Origin: Chitinophaga caseinilytica
GTDB lineage: Bacteria > Bacteroidota > Bacteroidia > Chitinophagales > Chitinophagaceae
Assembly (NCBI RefSeq): GCF_038396765.1
Contig: NZ_CP150096.1
Coordinates: forward strand, 787,501-851,500
Direction of reading: 5' to 3'
DNA length: 64,000 bases
Made by a program: the position numbers and the translations under genes
Shown here: piece by piece, positions 35,794 to 44,794 of the stretch
How positions within the stretch are numbered: the stretch's first letter is position 1
Layout: the number at the start of each line of letters is the position of its first letter
Notes under the pieces: generated by a model
Told to the model about the DNA's origin: nothing
What the model saw: only the letters and a program-made list of their open reading frames with translations
Databases searched by the model: none

Positions 35794-35942
35794 AGCCGGT
35801 CGTAAAAATTTGAAATGTTGTGATACCATGCCGGTTTCCTGATTTAAAGGCACAAACTTCCTGCGTGCGGCAAGGGGCCCCACGAATTTAAGGCAAAACA
35901 TCATATGATGAGTTTTTAGCTTCCGGAAAAATATCCAACCGG

Positions 35943-36605
35943 TCATTGGATCCTTCCGTCCATGATTTGAATGACCCGGTTGCCGTAACCGGCATTGACG
36001 TCGGAATGGGTTACCTGGACGATCGTGATGCCGTCCTTTTTATTCAGCTCCGCGAACAGTTCCATGATCTGCCGGGCCTGGTCGGAATGCAGGTTGCCCG
36101 TGGGCTCGTCGGCGAAAATCACCGACGGCTCCGCCACAATGGCCCTCGCGATGCCCACCAGCTGCTGCTGGCCGCCCGAAAGCTGCGTGGGGAAAAGGTC
36201 TTTCTTCGCCACCATGTTAAACCTGTCGAGTATATCCGCCACGCGGCTCTTCCGTTCGCCGGAAGGCACATTCTTATATAACAGCGGCGTTTCTATATTT
36301 TCGTACACCGTCAGCTCGTCGATAAGATGATAAGCCTGGAACACGAACCCGATCGATCCCCGGTGCAGCTGCGTTCTTTTCTTGTCGTTCATCTTGTGCA
36401 CCGGCTCGTCCTGGAACAGGTACTCCCCTTCCGAAGCGTCTTCCAACATCCCCAGGATGTGCAGCAAAGTCGATTTTCCAGAGCCCGACGGGCCCATGAT
36501 CGACACAAATTCCCCCTGCTGGATGTCCAGGTTCACGTCTTTCAAAATCTCGTGCTTCCCGAAACCTACCGGATAGTGCTTTGTAATGTTACGCAGTTGT
36601 ATCAT
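35943..36605 (-). CDS. ABC transporter ATPase (LolD/MacB type), second in the operon
   Basis: A 220-residue nucleotide-binding subunit with Walker A GPSGSGKST (about 38-46), signature LSGGQQQLVGIARA, Walker B VIFADEPTGNL and a switch His in QVTHSD. It belongs to the group that drives FtsX-type mechanotransmission permeases. The residues after LSGGQQQ read LVG where most members, including the other ATPase of this operon, have RVA. It follows the third permease by 37 bases and is probably its partner. Confidence 0.93.
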   Translation of the reverse strand: MIQLRNITKHYPVGFGKHEILKDVNLDIQQGEFVSIMGPSGSGKSTLLHILGMLEDASEGEYLFQDEPVHKMNDKKRTQLHRGSIGFVFQAYHLIDELTVYENIETPLLYKNVPSGERKSRVADILDRFNMVAKKDLFPTQLSGGQQQLVGIARAIVAEPSVIFADEPTGNLHSDQARQIMELFAELNKKDGITIVQVTHSDVNAGYGNRVIQIMDGRIQ

Positions 36606-36642
36606 GATCTGAATGTAAAAAAAATTATGTTCTGGAAATATG

Positions 36643-39063
36643 CTATTCCGTTCTCAATGATTTGACGGGGTTCATCAACGCCGCCCGTACGCTCTGGAAA
36701 CTCACCGTGAGCGCGGCCACCAGCATGGCCATGCCGCCTGCCATCACGAAAATGCTCCAATGAATGTCTGTCCGGTAAGCGAACTCTTTCAGCCATTGCC
36801 GCATCAGCACCCACGCCAGCGGAGACGCGATGAGGATCGCGATGCCCACCAGCACGAGGAAGTCGCGCGAGATGAGCGTGGCCACGCCTGCCGCAGAAGC
36901 GCCCAATACTTTCCTGATCCCGATCTCGCGGGTACGCTGCCCGATGATGAGCATCGCCATGGCGAACAGCCCCATGCAGGAAATGATGATGGTCAACACG
37001 CCGCCGCTGATGAAAACCCGCATCAGCGTTGCTTCCGCACGGTATTGCCTTTCGGTGTTCTCGTTCACGAACGAACCGATGAACGGCGTTTCCGGCGCCA
37101 CGCGCTTCCAGGAAGCCGCCAGCTTGTCCATCGAAGCCACCAGCTCGCCAGGCGCCACCCGCACAAAAATATAGGAAGGCCGCTGATCTGGCCCCAGCAG
37201 ATGCAGGGTCAGGGGCTCGATGGTGTTATGCAACGATTGGTAATGGTAATCTTTTACGATGCCGATAATGGTATATACCGTGGCGTCCGCAACCTGGTCG
37301 TCCATCCTGAAACGGAAGCCCACATGCCCCTTCCCGGGGCCGAACTGCCGTGCCATCTGTTCATTGATGATCAGGCTGTTGGAGTCTGACGCGAGCGCCG
37401 CGGAAAAATCGCGCCCGCCGGTCAGCTGCAGGCTCATCGTTTGCACGTAATCGGTAGATACGCCCTGCCAGTGCGACTGCATATCTTTCCCCCCGTCTTG
37501 CCACGAAATGATGGAAGTGCTCATACTCCCGTCGATCCCGCGGCCGAAGTTCGTGTTGGCGCCGGTTATGGACAAAATGCCGGGCTGGCCTTTCAGGTCG
37601 GACCGGAGGCGTTCCAGCAGCGCGGCCCCGTTCTCTTTCGCGCCTACGGGCACGCTGATAACTTCAGAGGTATTATAGCCGAGGGGCTTATTCCGCAGGT
37701 AATTCATCTGCCGCCAGGCGATCAGCGTAGCGATGATCAGCAGGCAGGAAAAAACGAACTGGGTAACGATGAGCGAATTGCGGAAGTAATTCTTCCTCCC
37801 CGTCGTCATTTTCCCTTTCAACACGAGCAATGTGCTCGCGCGGGCCATGAGCGCAGCCGGATATCCGCCGGCGAAGGCCGTCACCACGAGCAGGGTAAGA
37901 ATGATGCCGCCGATGAATTTCGGTTCCAGCAACAGCGAAAAGCTCACGCCCGAACGGAAGAGCGAATTATAAGCCGGCAGGAGCAAAAATGCGGTCAGCC
38001 CGCCGACCAGCAGCGCAAAAACGAACAGCAGGAAAGCTTCGCCCCACAGCTGGAGGCTCAACTGCCATTTCTCCGCGCCCATCACCTTGCGCATACCCAC
38101 TTCACGGGCACGGGTAAAAGATCTGGCCAGGGTCAAGTTGACGAAGTTGATGCTGGCGATGAACAGCAGGAACCCTGCGATGAAGAGCAACATCAATACG
38201 AGGCCCTTCTTTTCGCCGCCCAGGTTGGAATTCGGCGAAAAATGCAGTTCTTTCATGGGGATCAGCCCCAGCAACTGGTATTCTCCGTATGCGCCCGGAG
38301 TAGCGCCGGCGTTCTTTTGCCGGGCAATGTCTTCCCCATAATACTTTTCCAGCAGCACCTTGCTGGCGCGCTCCACAGTTTCGGGCGAAGTGCCGGGCTG
38401 AAGCTCCACAAAGGTTTCGAGGCTGAAGCTGAACCAGTTGTCTTTGCTCTCCGCGTAATCGGATTTATTTTCCAGTCGCACGATGGAAGAAAATATCACA
38501 CTGGAATTCTCCGGCGCATCGGCCAGCACACCCGTTACGGTAAAGGGTTTCCAGATGTCTCCCAGCTTCAGTTCCATCTGTTTTCCCACCACATCGGCCG
38601 TCCCGAAAAGGTTTTTGGCCGTGGTTTCGGACAGCACGATATCGGTGAGCCCCAGCCGGGTTTCGCCTTTCAGAAGCGGGAAGGTGAATATCGAGAAGAA
38701 AGATGGATCGGTGTAAGTGGCGTTGATGGCCTGTTGCTCGCCGGTGGTGCGCACGGCCACCCCGTTCTTCACGAGGCGCACTACCTCTTTCACGCCCGGG
38801 ATTTCCGCCTTGATGGCGGGCGCCAGCGGATGCGGCGTATTGTTCATGGGCGTTACCTTTTCGGCGGTGCGCACATCCTTATAAATACCGAATATCCTGT
38901 CGCCTTTTTCATGGAACCTGTCGAACGAGAACTCTTTGTACACGGTCATGCACAGCAGCAGCGCGGTGGCGATGGCTACGGAGAGGCCGACGATGTTCAC
39001 GAAGGTTACCTGTTTGGCTTTCCAGATGTTGCGGAAAGCGATCTTGATATAATTTCTCCACAT
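36643..39063 (-). CDS. FtsX-type ABC permease, third in the operon
   Basis: An 806-residue permease of the large Bacteroidota class. It has one N-terminal helix, a MacB-like periplasmic domain (about 50-280), three helices (about 290-400), a further helix near 430, a second periplasmic domain (about 450-670) and three C-terminal helices. Both FtsX cores are visible (TRAREVGMRKVMGAEKW and RTREIGIRKVLGASAAG). Such proteins do not move substrate across the membrane but use ATP to pump it through a periplasmic adaptor and TolC. 26 bases separate it from the second permease. Substrate unknown. Confidence 0.9.
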   Translation of the reverse strand: MWRNYIKIAFRNIWKAKQVTFVNIVGLSVAIATALLLCMTVYKEFSFDRFHEKGDRIFGIYKDVRTAEKVTPMNNTPHPLAPAIKAEIPGVKEVVRLVKNGVAVRTTGEQQAINATYTDPSFFSIFTFPLLKGETRLGLTDIVLSETTAKNLFGTADVVGKQMELKLGDIWKPFTVTGVLADAPENSSVIFSSIVRLENKSDYAESKDNWFSFSLETFVELQPGTSPETVERASKVLLEKYYGEDIARQKNAGATPGAYGEYQLLGLIPMKELHFSPNSNLGGEKKGLVLMLLFIAGFLLFIASINFVNLTLARSFTRAREVGMRKVMGAEKWQLSLQLWGEAFLLFVFALLVGGLTAFLLLPAYNSLFRSGVSFSLLLEPKFIGGIILTLLVVTAFAGGYPAALMARASTLLVLKGKMTTGRKNYFRNSLIVTQFVFSCLLIIATLIAWRQMNYLRNKPLGYNTSEVISVPVGAKENGAALLERLRSDLKGQPGILSITGANTNFGRGIDGSMSTSIISWQDGGKDMQSHWQGVSTDYVQTMSLQLTGGRDFSAALASDSNSLIINEQMARQFGPGKGHVGFRFRMDDQVADATVYTIIGIVKDYHYQSLHNTIEPLTLHLLGPDQRPSYIFVRVAPGELVASMDKLAASWKRVAPETPFIGSFVNENTERQYRAEATLMRVFISGGVLTIIISCMGLFAMAMLIIGQRTREIGIRKVLGASAAGVATLISRDFLVLVGIAILIASPLAWVLMRQWLKEFAYRTDIHWSIFVMAGGMAMLVAALTVSFQSVRAALMNPVKSLRTE

Positions 39064-39089
39064 AAAAATCGTGGTTTAAAGGTTCGGAG

Positions 39090-41456
39090 TTATTCTGCCC
39101 GGAGCGATTTGACCGGGTTCATCCGTGCGGTGCGTACCGACTGGTAGCTCACGGTCATCATGGCCAGGGCGAGCGACAGCAGCGCCGTTCCCGCGAAAAT
39201 CCACCAGCTCAGTTCGATGTGCATGGAGAACTGTTCCAGCCAGCCCTGCATGAAATAAGCGGCCAGCGGCAATGCGATGGCAACGGCCACGAGTACCAGC
39301 CGCAAGAAGTCTTTGCTGAGCAGTACGAGTATCTGGCCCACGGTAGCGCCGAGCACTTTCCGGATCCCGATCTCTTTGGTCCGCTGCTGCGCCGTGAAAG
39401 CCGCCAGCCCGAAGAGGCCGAGGCATGCGATCATGATGGCGAGGATGGTAAACACGGTCGACAGCCGGCCGATCACCGCTTCGCTTTTGTACATTTTCTC
39501 GAAGAAAACGTCCATGAACTTCAGTTCCAGCGGGTATTCCGGGTTGAATTCCTTGTAGACGGATTCGATACTGGCCAGCGCTTCGTCTGCCTGGCCGGGC
39601 TTGATGCGCACCATCACTTTGCCACCCGGTTCATTGAAGGATTCCAGGATCATGGGTGCCGATTTCTTTGACAGGTGCGAGCTCGCGAAATCGCGCACCA
39701 CGCCGATGATGGGCGTTTGCCGGTCGTCGACCGTAATAACGCGGCCTACCCAGGGCTTTTGCAGCTTCATGAGCTTGGCGGCGGTTTCATTGATGACGAC
39801 GGCGTCTTTATCCGTAGGATGATCTGCCGAGAAGGTGCGCCCCTCCAGCATTTCGAGCTGCATGGTTTCCCCGAAGCCGTCTCCCACCGTAATTTTATCG
39901 AACAACACTGTTTCCGTGGCGGATTTCCCGGGCCACGACACGCCCTGCCCGCTGTTCCCCACATCGATGGGCAACTGGTTGGCAACCGTGGATGCCATGA
40001 TACCGGGCTTGCCTTCCAGCGCACGGCGGAACGTTTCCAGGTTTTCGGCCAATCCGCCTTCGCGGGTGAAGTAAACGACCTGGTCTTTGTTCAAGCCCAG
40101 GTTCCGGTTTTTGATGAATTGAATCTGCAGGAACACGAGCGCCGCCGCCACGATGAGCACGGTGGAAATCGCGAACTGGAAAACGACCAGGCCCTTCCGC
40201 AGCCAAACCGCAGAAGATTTCAACCGCAGCATCCCGCCCTTGAGCGTGGAAACCGGGTTGAGGGACGACAGGTAAAATGCAGGATAACTGCCCGCCGCAA
40301 AACCGGTGAAAAGCCCCAGCGCAAAGATCGCCAGCATATTGTACCAGGTGAACAGCGGCACGCCGATCGTGGTATTCACCATCGATTCGAATGCGGGCAT
40401 CAACAGCCACACCAGCAACACAGACAATACCGAAGCGATCATCACCAAAGCGAACGATTCGCCCAAAAACTGCGACACGAGCGAGAACCGCCCTGCCCCG
40501 ATGCTTTTGCGAACGCCCACTTCCTTACTGCGTTGTACCGCCCGCGCCGTAGACAGGTTCATGAAGTTGATGCATGCGATCAGCAGTACGAACACCGCTA
40601 CGATGATGAACAACCGCACATATTCCATCCGGCCTGGCAACAGTTTCCCGTCTTTGAACGAGCCTTTCAGGTAAATATCGGAATAGGGATAGAGGAAAAT
40701 CTCGGTGGAAGACCCTTCCGCATTGCGTTTGATGATGTCTTTCGCGCTGGCGTTCACCTTGTTGATGTCGGCCTTTTCGTCGAGCAGCACGTACGTCCGC
40801 GGCGCGTTGGAGCCCCAGCCTTCGAGCCAGGGATTTTCCGCTTTCAGCTCCTGCATGGGCAGCAGGAACGCGAATTTGAGGGAACTGTTCTCCGGCGGGG
40901 CTTTCACCACGCCTGTCACCGTATAGTCTTTAGCGTTATCAAGGCGAACGATTTTGCCGAGTGCTTTTTCGCCACCGAAAAGGGCTTCGGCCGTTTTATC
41001 CGTCAGCACCACGCTGCCCGGTTGTGTGAGCGCACGGGCGGGATTGCCTTCCTGGAAAGGGAAGGAAAATATCGAGAAGAATTCGTTGTCTACGTTGTGG
41101 CCGGCGAACTTCAGGTTATTGTCCCCCACCGATATCAGTTTTTCGACGTTCCAGCTCACGGAAGCGGCGGTGCGGACACCCGGCACTTCGGTCTTGAGCT
41201 TGTTCAGCAGCGGACCGGGCGTTGCCGTGGTGGTGAGCATATCGCCATGCGAATAATACTGATGCTCGTACACCTGGTAAATATTTGGCAGCTTTTCGTG
41301 ATAGCGGTTAAAGCTGTATTCGTTGGCCACCCAGAGCAGAATGAACATGCAGGCCGTCATCCCGATGGTGAGACCGGTGATGTTGATGACGCCGAATACC
41401 TTGTTGTTCCAAAGGTTTCTCCAGGCGATCTTGAGATGGTTTCTAAGCATGTGCAT
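39090..41456 (-). CDS. FtsX-type ABC permease, second in the operon
   Basis: A 788-residue permease with the same double FtsX plan as its neighbours: N-terminal helix (about 20-42), MacB-like periplasmic domain, FtsX core one (RSKEVGVRKSIGAGRFSL), second periplasmic domain, and FtsX core two (QRTKEIGIRKVLGATVGQ), ending in MNPVKSLRAE. Two ATGs (41456 and 41450) are possible starts. It lies 11 bases after the small membrane ORF. Its similarity to the third permease shows they arose by duplication, but they differ enough that they may form different pairs. Confidence 0.9.
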   Translation of the reverse strand: MHMLRNHLKIAWRNLWNNKVFGVINITGLTIGMTACMFILLWVANEYSFNRYHEKLPNIYQVYEHQYYSHGDMLTTTATPGPLLNKLKTEVPGVRTAASVSWNVEKLISVGDNNLKFAGHNVDNEFFSIFSFPFQEGNPARALTQPGSVVLTDKTAEALFGGEKALGKIVRLDNAKDYTVTGVVKAPPENSSLKFAFLLPMQELKAENPWLEGWGSNAPRTYVLLDEKADINKVNASAKDIIKRNAEGSSTEIFLYPYSDIYLKGSFKDGKLLPGRMEYVRLFIIVAVFVLLIACINFMNLSTARAVQRSKEVGVRKSIGAGRFSLVSQFLGESFALVMIASVLSVLLVWLLMPAFESMVNTTIGVPLFTWYNMLAIFALGLFTGFAAGSYPAFYLSSLNPVSTLKGGMLRLKSSAVWLRKGLVVFQFAISTVLIVAAALVFLQIQFIKNRNLGLNKDQVVYFTREGGLAENLETFRRALEGKPGIMASTVANQLPIDVGNSGQGVSWPGKSATETVLFDKITVGDGFGETMQLEMLEGRTFSADHPTDKDAVVINETAAKLMKLQKPWVGRVITVDDRQTPIIGVVRDFASSHLSKKSAPMILESFNEPGGKVMVRIKPGQADEALASIESVYKEFNPEYPLELKFMDVFFEKMYKSEAVIGRLSTVFTILAIMIACLGLFGLAAFTAQQRTKEIGIRKVLGATVGQILVLLSKDFLRLVLVAVAIALPLAAYFMQGWLEQFSMHIELSWWIFAGTALLSLALAMMTVSYQSVRTARMNPVKSLRAE

Positions 41457-41467
41457 GTTAAATGTCG

Positions 41468-41701
41468 TTAAGCGGTTAAAGGTTCGTTGGCGTTTGGGGG
41501 CTCACCGCCCCGATGGCGGCGGTATCGGTTCAGGAGGAAAAGTCCGGCCAGCAGTACCAGCAAAAGCGGCAGCAGCATAGACGGCAACAGGAGCATCGCC
41601 TGGAAACCGTCTCCGGCAGCTGCTTCGCAGGAGGCGCTCCCCGGGAGCACAAATCCCAGTTGCGGCAGGAGGATGTTCGGGTCCAGGCAATGCGGTATCA
41701 T
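41468..41701 (-). CDS. Predicted 77-residue single-span membrane protein inside the exporter operon
   Basis: The ATG at 41701 lies two bases after the stop of the first permease, and the stop lies 11 bases before the next permease, so the ORF fits the operon exactly. The peptide has a short polar N-terminus with Cys5 and Cys25, one very hydrophobic helix (about 36-58, LLLPSMLLPLLLVLLAGLFLLN), then a basic RYRRHR stop-transfer and a polar tail, suggesting N-terminus outside. I recognise no family. It could be an accessory subunit of the permeases or a chance ORF in a 247-base spacer; position and topology favour a real gene. Confidence 0.5.
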   Translation of the reverse strand: MIPHCLDPNILLPQLGFVLPGSASCEAAAGDGFQAMLLLPSMLLPLLLVLLAGLFLLNRYRRHRGGEPPNANEPLTA

Positions 41702-41703
41702 GG

Positions 41704-44046
41704 TCAATCCGTTTTTAATGTTTGAACAGGGTTCGCCAGCGCGGCTTTCAGCGATTGTGCGCCGATGGTGATAAGGGCTACGGCCACCGCCATGCCGCCC
41801 GCGGCGAGAAATATCCACCAGGGCAACCCGATCCCGTAGGCGAAGTTGCCCAGCCATTCGTTCATGGCGTACAGGCCGATGGGCGTTGCCACGGCAATGG
41901 CCACCAGCACGGGCTTGAGAAAATCTTTCGTGAGCAGGCGGAGGATCCCGGGGATGGAGGCGCCCAGCACCTTGCGGATCCCGATCTCCTTCGTCCGCTG
42001 GCCGATGGCGAACGTGGCCAGACCGAACAGCCCGAGGCACGACAGGAATATCGCCACCACGGCAAAAGAACTGAACAGTGCGGAAGTCCGTTTTTCGTTG
42101 AGGTACAGATTCCCGTTGGTGTCTGCCAGGAACGACGAGTGAAACGCGTAATCAGGATTATATTGCTTCCATATCCCTTCCACCGCGGCCAGCGCTTCGG
42201 CATTCCGACCGTCTGTGCGGACGAAGAGGTTCGCACCGGCGGAACTGTAATACATCGCCAACGGCATGATTTTTTCCCGGAACGAACCGAAATGAAAATC
42301 CTTCACCACGCCGATCACCTGCCCCTGGGTTTCCCACATCTTGAACCGCATGCCCACGGGGTTTTTCAGCCCGAGTACGCGCACCGCTTCTTCGTTGAGG
42401 ACAAACCCGGCGCTGTCTGCCTTTCCGGCGCGGAAGTTCCGCCCTTCCTTCATTTCCAGCCGCAAAGCGGGAATGAATTGTTCATTGACGAACAGATATC
42501 TGACATTGGTATTTTGTCCGGCGGATTTGCCTTCCCAATCGAGGTCACCGGTAGAATTGTCGATGTAAGTGATGTTCGTTCCGGCGAAAGCGACGGCTTT
42601 GACGCCGGGGCTGTTCAGCAGCTGCTGCGTTACGGCTTCCTTGTGCTCGCTCATTTTGCCGGCTTCGGCCACGAACACGTTTTCCCGGTCATATCCCGGC
42701 CATTCGGTTTGCATGTATTGCAGTTGTTTGCTGATGACGAAGGTGCTGCCGATCAGTACGATCGACACGGCAAACTGCGTCACCACCAATCCTTTCCGCA
42801 ACCATCCCCCGCTCTTGCCCGATTTGCTGCGCAGATTGCGCAAAGGCTCCAGCGCAGCGAGTTTCAGCGCGGGGTAAATGGCAGACAATGCGATCATGGC
42901 CAGCATCGAAACGCCCAGGCTCTTTGCCAGTGCCGCGCCCTGCAACGACAGCGATAATTCCTTTCCCGTCACCTGCCCGTAAAACGGCGTCATCACCCAG
43001 ATCAGGAGCAATGCTACCAGCAGTGCGGTCCCGAACACGATCGCCGATTCGCCGAACACCTGGCGGAAGAGTTGCGCTTTGCTGGCCCCGATCATCTTGC
43101 GGACGCTGATTTCGGCCGTCCGCTGATGGGCCCTTGCCGTGGCGAGGTTCACATAGTTGATGCAGGCGATCAGCAAAATCACGATCCCTACCATCGCCAC
43201 GCTCTTCACGATCTTCACCTGCCCCGGCTGCCCGTCTGGCCGGTAAAGATGCTGCTGTTGCAGGGGCATGAGGAGATAGCCGAAGTTGAAGCCTTCCGGC
43301 CCGGGATTCGCCGTTTTCCAGTTGCGGTCTATGCCCGCGTTCACCTGCTTCACATCTATCCCCGGTTTCAGGCGCAGGTAAGTGAATATGTAAAAATTGC
43401 CCCAGTCGTCGTCGAACCCTTTCCAATATTTCGAAGAATATTCCGCTTTGCGGATGCCCATCGGGTAAAAGATGCGGCCCTTGATATTGCTGTTGGCCGG
43501 CAGATCGCGGATTACGCCGGCAACGGTAAATTGCTTGTTTTTATCGACCAGGAGCGTTTTCCCGACGGCTTCCTCTTTCCCGAAAAACGCTTCGGCAGCA
43601 GATTCCGTGATGACAACGGATTGCAAATCGCGAAAAACGCTTCCTTTCACGATGGGGAAATCGAACATCTTGAAGAACGAGGGATCCACATAGAAATTCT
43701 CCCGTTCGAAAATCGTTTTCCCGCCGACGTCGTACCTGAATTCCCTTTCGCCGTTCAGCACACGCACCGCTTCTTCCACGCCCGGAACGGATTCCAGGGC
43801 ATGCGGGCCCACAGAGCCCTGTGTCGATTCCCAATATTCCTTCTTCCCGCCAGACTCGAACCAGGTGTTTACCTTGTAGATCTGGTCTGCATGCTGATGG
43901 AACCCATCATAGCCATATTCGTCCTGCACCCAAAGGAACAGCAGTGCGCTCACGGCCAGGCCGATGGCGAGGCCACCGATGTTTAGCAGCGCGTAAAGCG
44001 GGCGGTTGAACAAAGTTCTGCAGGCGATTTGAATACGGCGGATCAT
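41704..44046 (-). CDS. FtsX-type ABC permease, first in the operon
   Basis: A 780-residue double-FtsX permease with N-terminal helix (about 20-40), MacB-like periplasmic domain, FtsX core one (HQRTAEISVRKMIGASKAQL), second periplasmic domain and FtsX core two (QRTKEIGIRKVLGASIPGIL), ending LANPVQTLKTD. It directly follows its ATPase by 18 bases, so this pair is probably the primary transporter. The other two permeases may form homologous complexes with the second ATPase. Substrate unknown. Confidence 0.9.
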   Translation of the reverse strand: MIRRIQIACRTLFNRPLYALLNIGGLAIGLAVSALLFLWVQDEYGYDGFHQHADQIYKVNTWFESGGKKEYWESTQGSVGPHALESVPGVEEAVRVLNGEREFRYDVGGKTIFERENFYVDPSFFKMFDFPIVKGSVFRDLQSVVITESAAEAFFGKEEAVGKTLLVDKNKQFTVAGVIRDLPANSNIKGRIFYPMGIRKAEYSSKYWKGFDDDWGNFYIFTYLRLKPGIDVKQVNAGIDRNWKTANPGPEGFNFGYLLMPLQQQHLYRPDGQPGQVKIVKSVAMVGIVILLIACINYVNLATARAHQRTAEISVRKMIGASKAQLFRQVFGESAIVFGTALLVALLLIWVMTPFYGQVTGKELSLSLQGAALAKSLGVSMLAMIALSAIYPALKLAALEPLRNLRSKSGKSGGWLRKGLVVTQFAVSIVLIGSTFVISKQLQYMQTEWPGYDRENVFVAEAGKMSEHKEAVTQQLLNSPGVKAVAFAGTNITYIDNSTGDLDWEGKSAGQNTNVRYLFVNEQFIPALRLEMKEGRNFRAGKADSAGFVLNEEAVRVLGLKNPVGMRFKMWETQGQVIGVVKDFHFGSFREKIMPLAMYYSSAGANLFVRTDGRNAEALAAVEGIWKQYNPDYAFHSSFLADTNGNLYLNEKRTSALFSSFAVVAIFLSCLGLFGLATFAIGQRTKEIGIRKVLGASIPGILRLLTKDFLKPVLVAIAVATPIGLYAMNEWLGNFAYGIGLPWWIFLAAGGMAVAVALITIGAQSLKAALANPVQTLKTD

Positions 44047-44064
44047 ACTGGCGGATTGATGGGT

Positions 44065-44754
44065 TTATACGTGGAATTGTTCCTTGATGTTTTCGGTCAC
44101 TACCTTACCGTCGAACAGGTTCACGATGCGATGCGCGAAACCGGCGTCGTACGGCGAGTGCGTCACCATGATGAGCGTGGTGCCGGCATCGTTGAGTTCC
44201 TGGAGGAGTTTCATCACTTCTTCGCCGTTGGTGGAATCGAGGTTACCCGTTGGTTCATCCGCGAGGATGAGCTTCGGTTTTGCCACAACCGCGCGGGCGA
44301 TGGCCACACGTTGTTGCTGGCCGCCGGAAAGCTGTTGCGGGAAGTGGTTGCGGCGATGCATGATGTTCATGCGCTCGAGCACTTCTTCCACCCGCGCCTT
44401 TCTTTCGCTGGCGGGCACTTTGAGGTACAGCAGCGGCAGTTCCACGTTTTCAAAAACAGTCAGTTCGTCGATGAGGTTAAAGCTCTGGAACACGAACCCG
44501 ATGGCGCCTTTGCGGAGTTGAGCGCGCTGGCGTTCGCTCATGCGCGCAACCTCCTGCCCCCAGAAATGGTATTCGCCGTGGGAAGGGTTGTCGAGCAGGC
44601 CGATGATATTGAGGAGCGTGGATTTCCCGCAGCCGGAAGGGCCCATGATGGCCACGAATTCTCCGTCCTGGATTTCCATATTGATGCCGTTGAGCGCGGT
44701 GGTTTCCACTTCTTCGGTGGTGAATAATTTCTGCAGGTTGACTGTTCTGATCAT
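44065..44754 (-). CDS. ABC transporter ATPase (LolD/MacB type), first in the operon
   Basis: A 229-residue nucleotide-binding subunit with Walker A GPSGCGKST (about 38-46), LSGGQQQRVAIARA, Walker B LILADEPTGNLDS and the switch His in MVTHSPYDA. It belongs to the family that powers MacB-like permeases, pumping substrate from the periplasm through TolC. It is 40 bases after the first adaptor and 18 bases before the first permease. All key residues are present. Confidence 0.94.
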   Translation of the reverse strand: MIRTVNLQKLFTTEEVETTALNGINMEIQDGEFVAIMGPSGCGKSTLLNIIGLLDNPSHGEYHFWGQEVARMSERQRAQLRKGAIGFVFQSFNLIDELTVFENVELPLLYLKVPASERKARVEEVLERMNIMHRRNHFPQQLSGGQQQRVAIARAVVAKPKLILADEPTGNLDSTNGEEVMKLLQELNDAGTTLIMVTHSPYDAGFAHRIVNLFDGKVVTENIKEQFHV

Positions 44755-44794
44755 TGTTTCGGATTGAAGTTGATGATAATGATTTTGGGTTGGG

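Noticed and set aside
37441..39147. 568-codon rightward frame opposite the third permease, and similar frames opposite the other permeases
   Set aside because: All lie opposite well-conserved FtsX permeases and have shadow-like composition.
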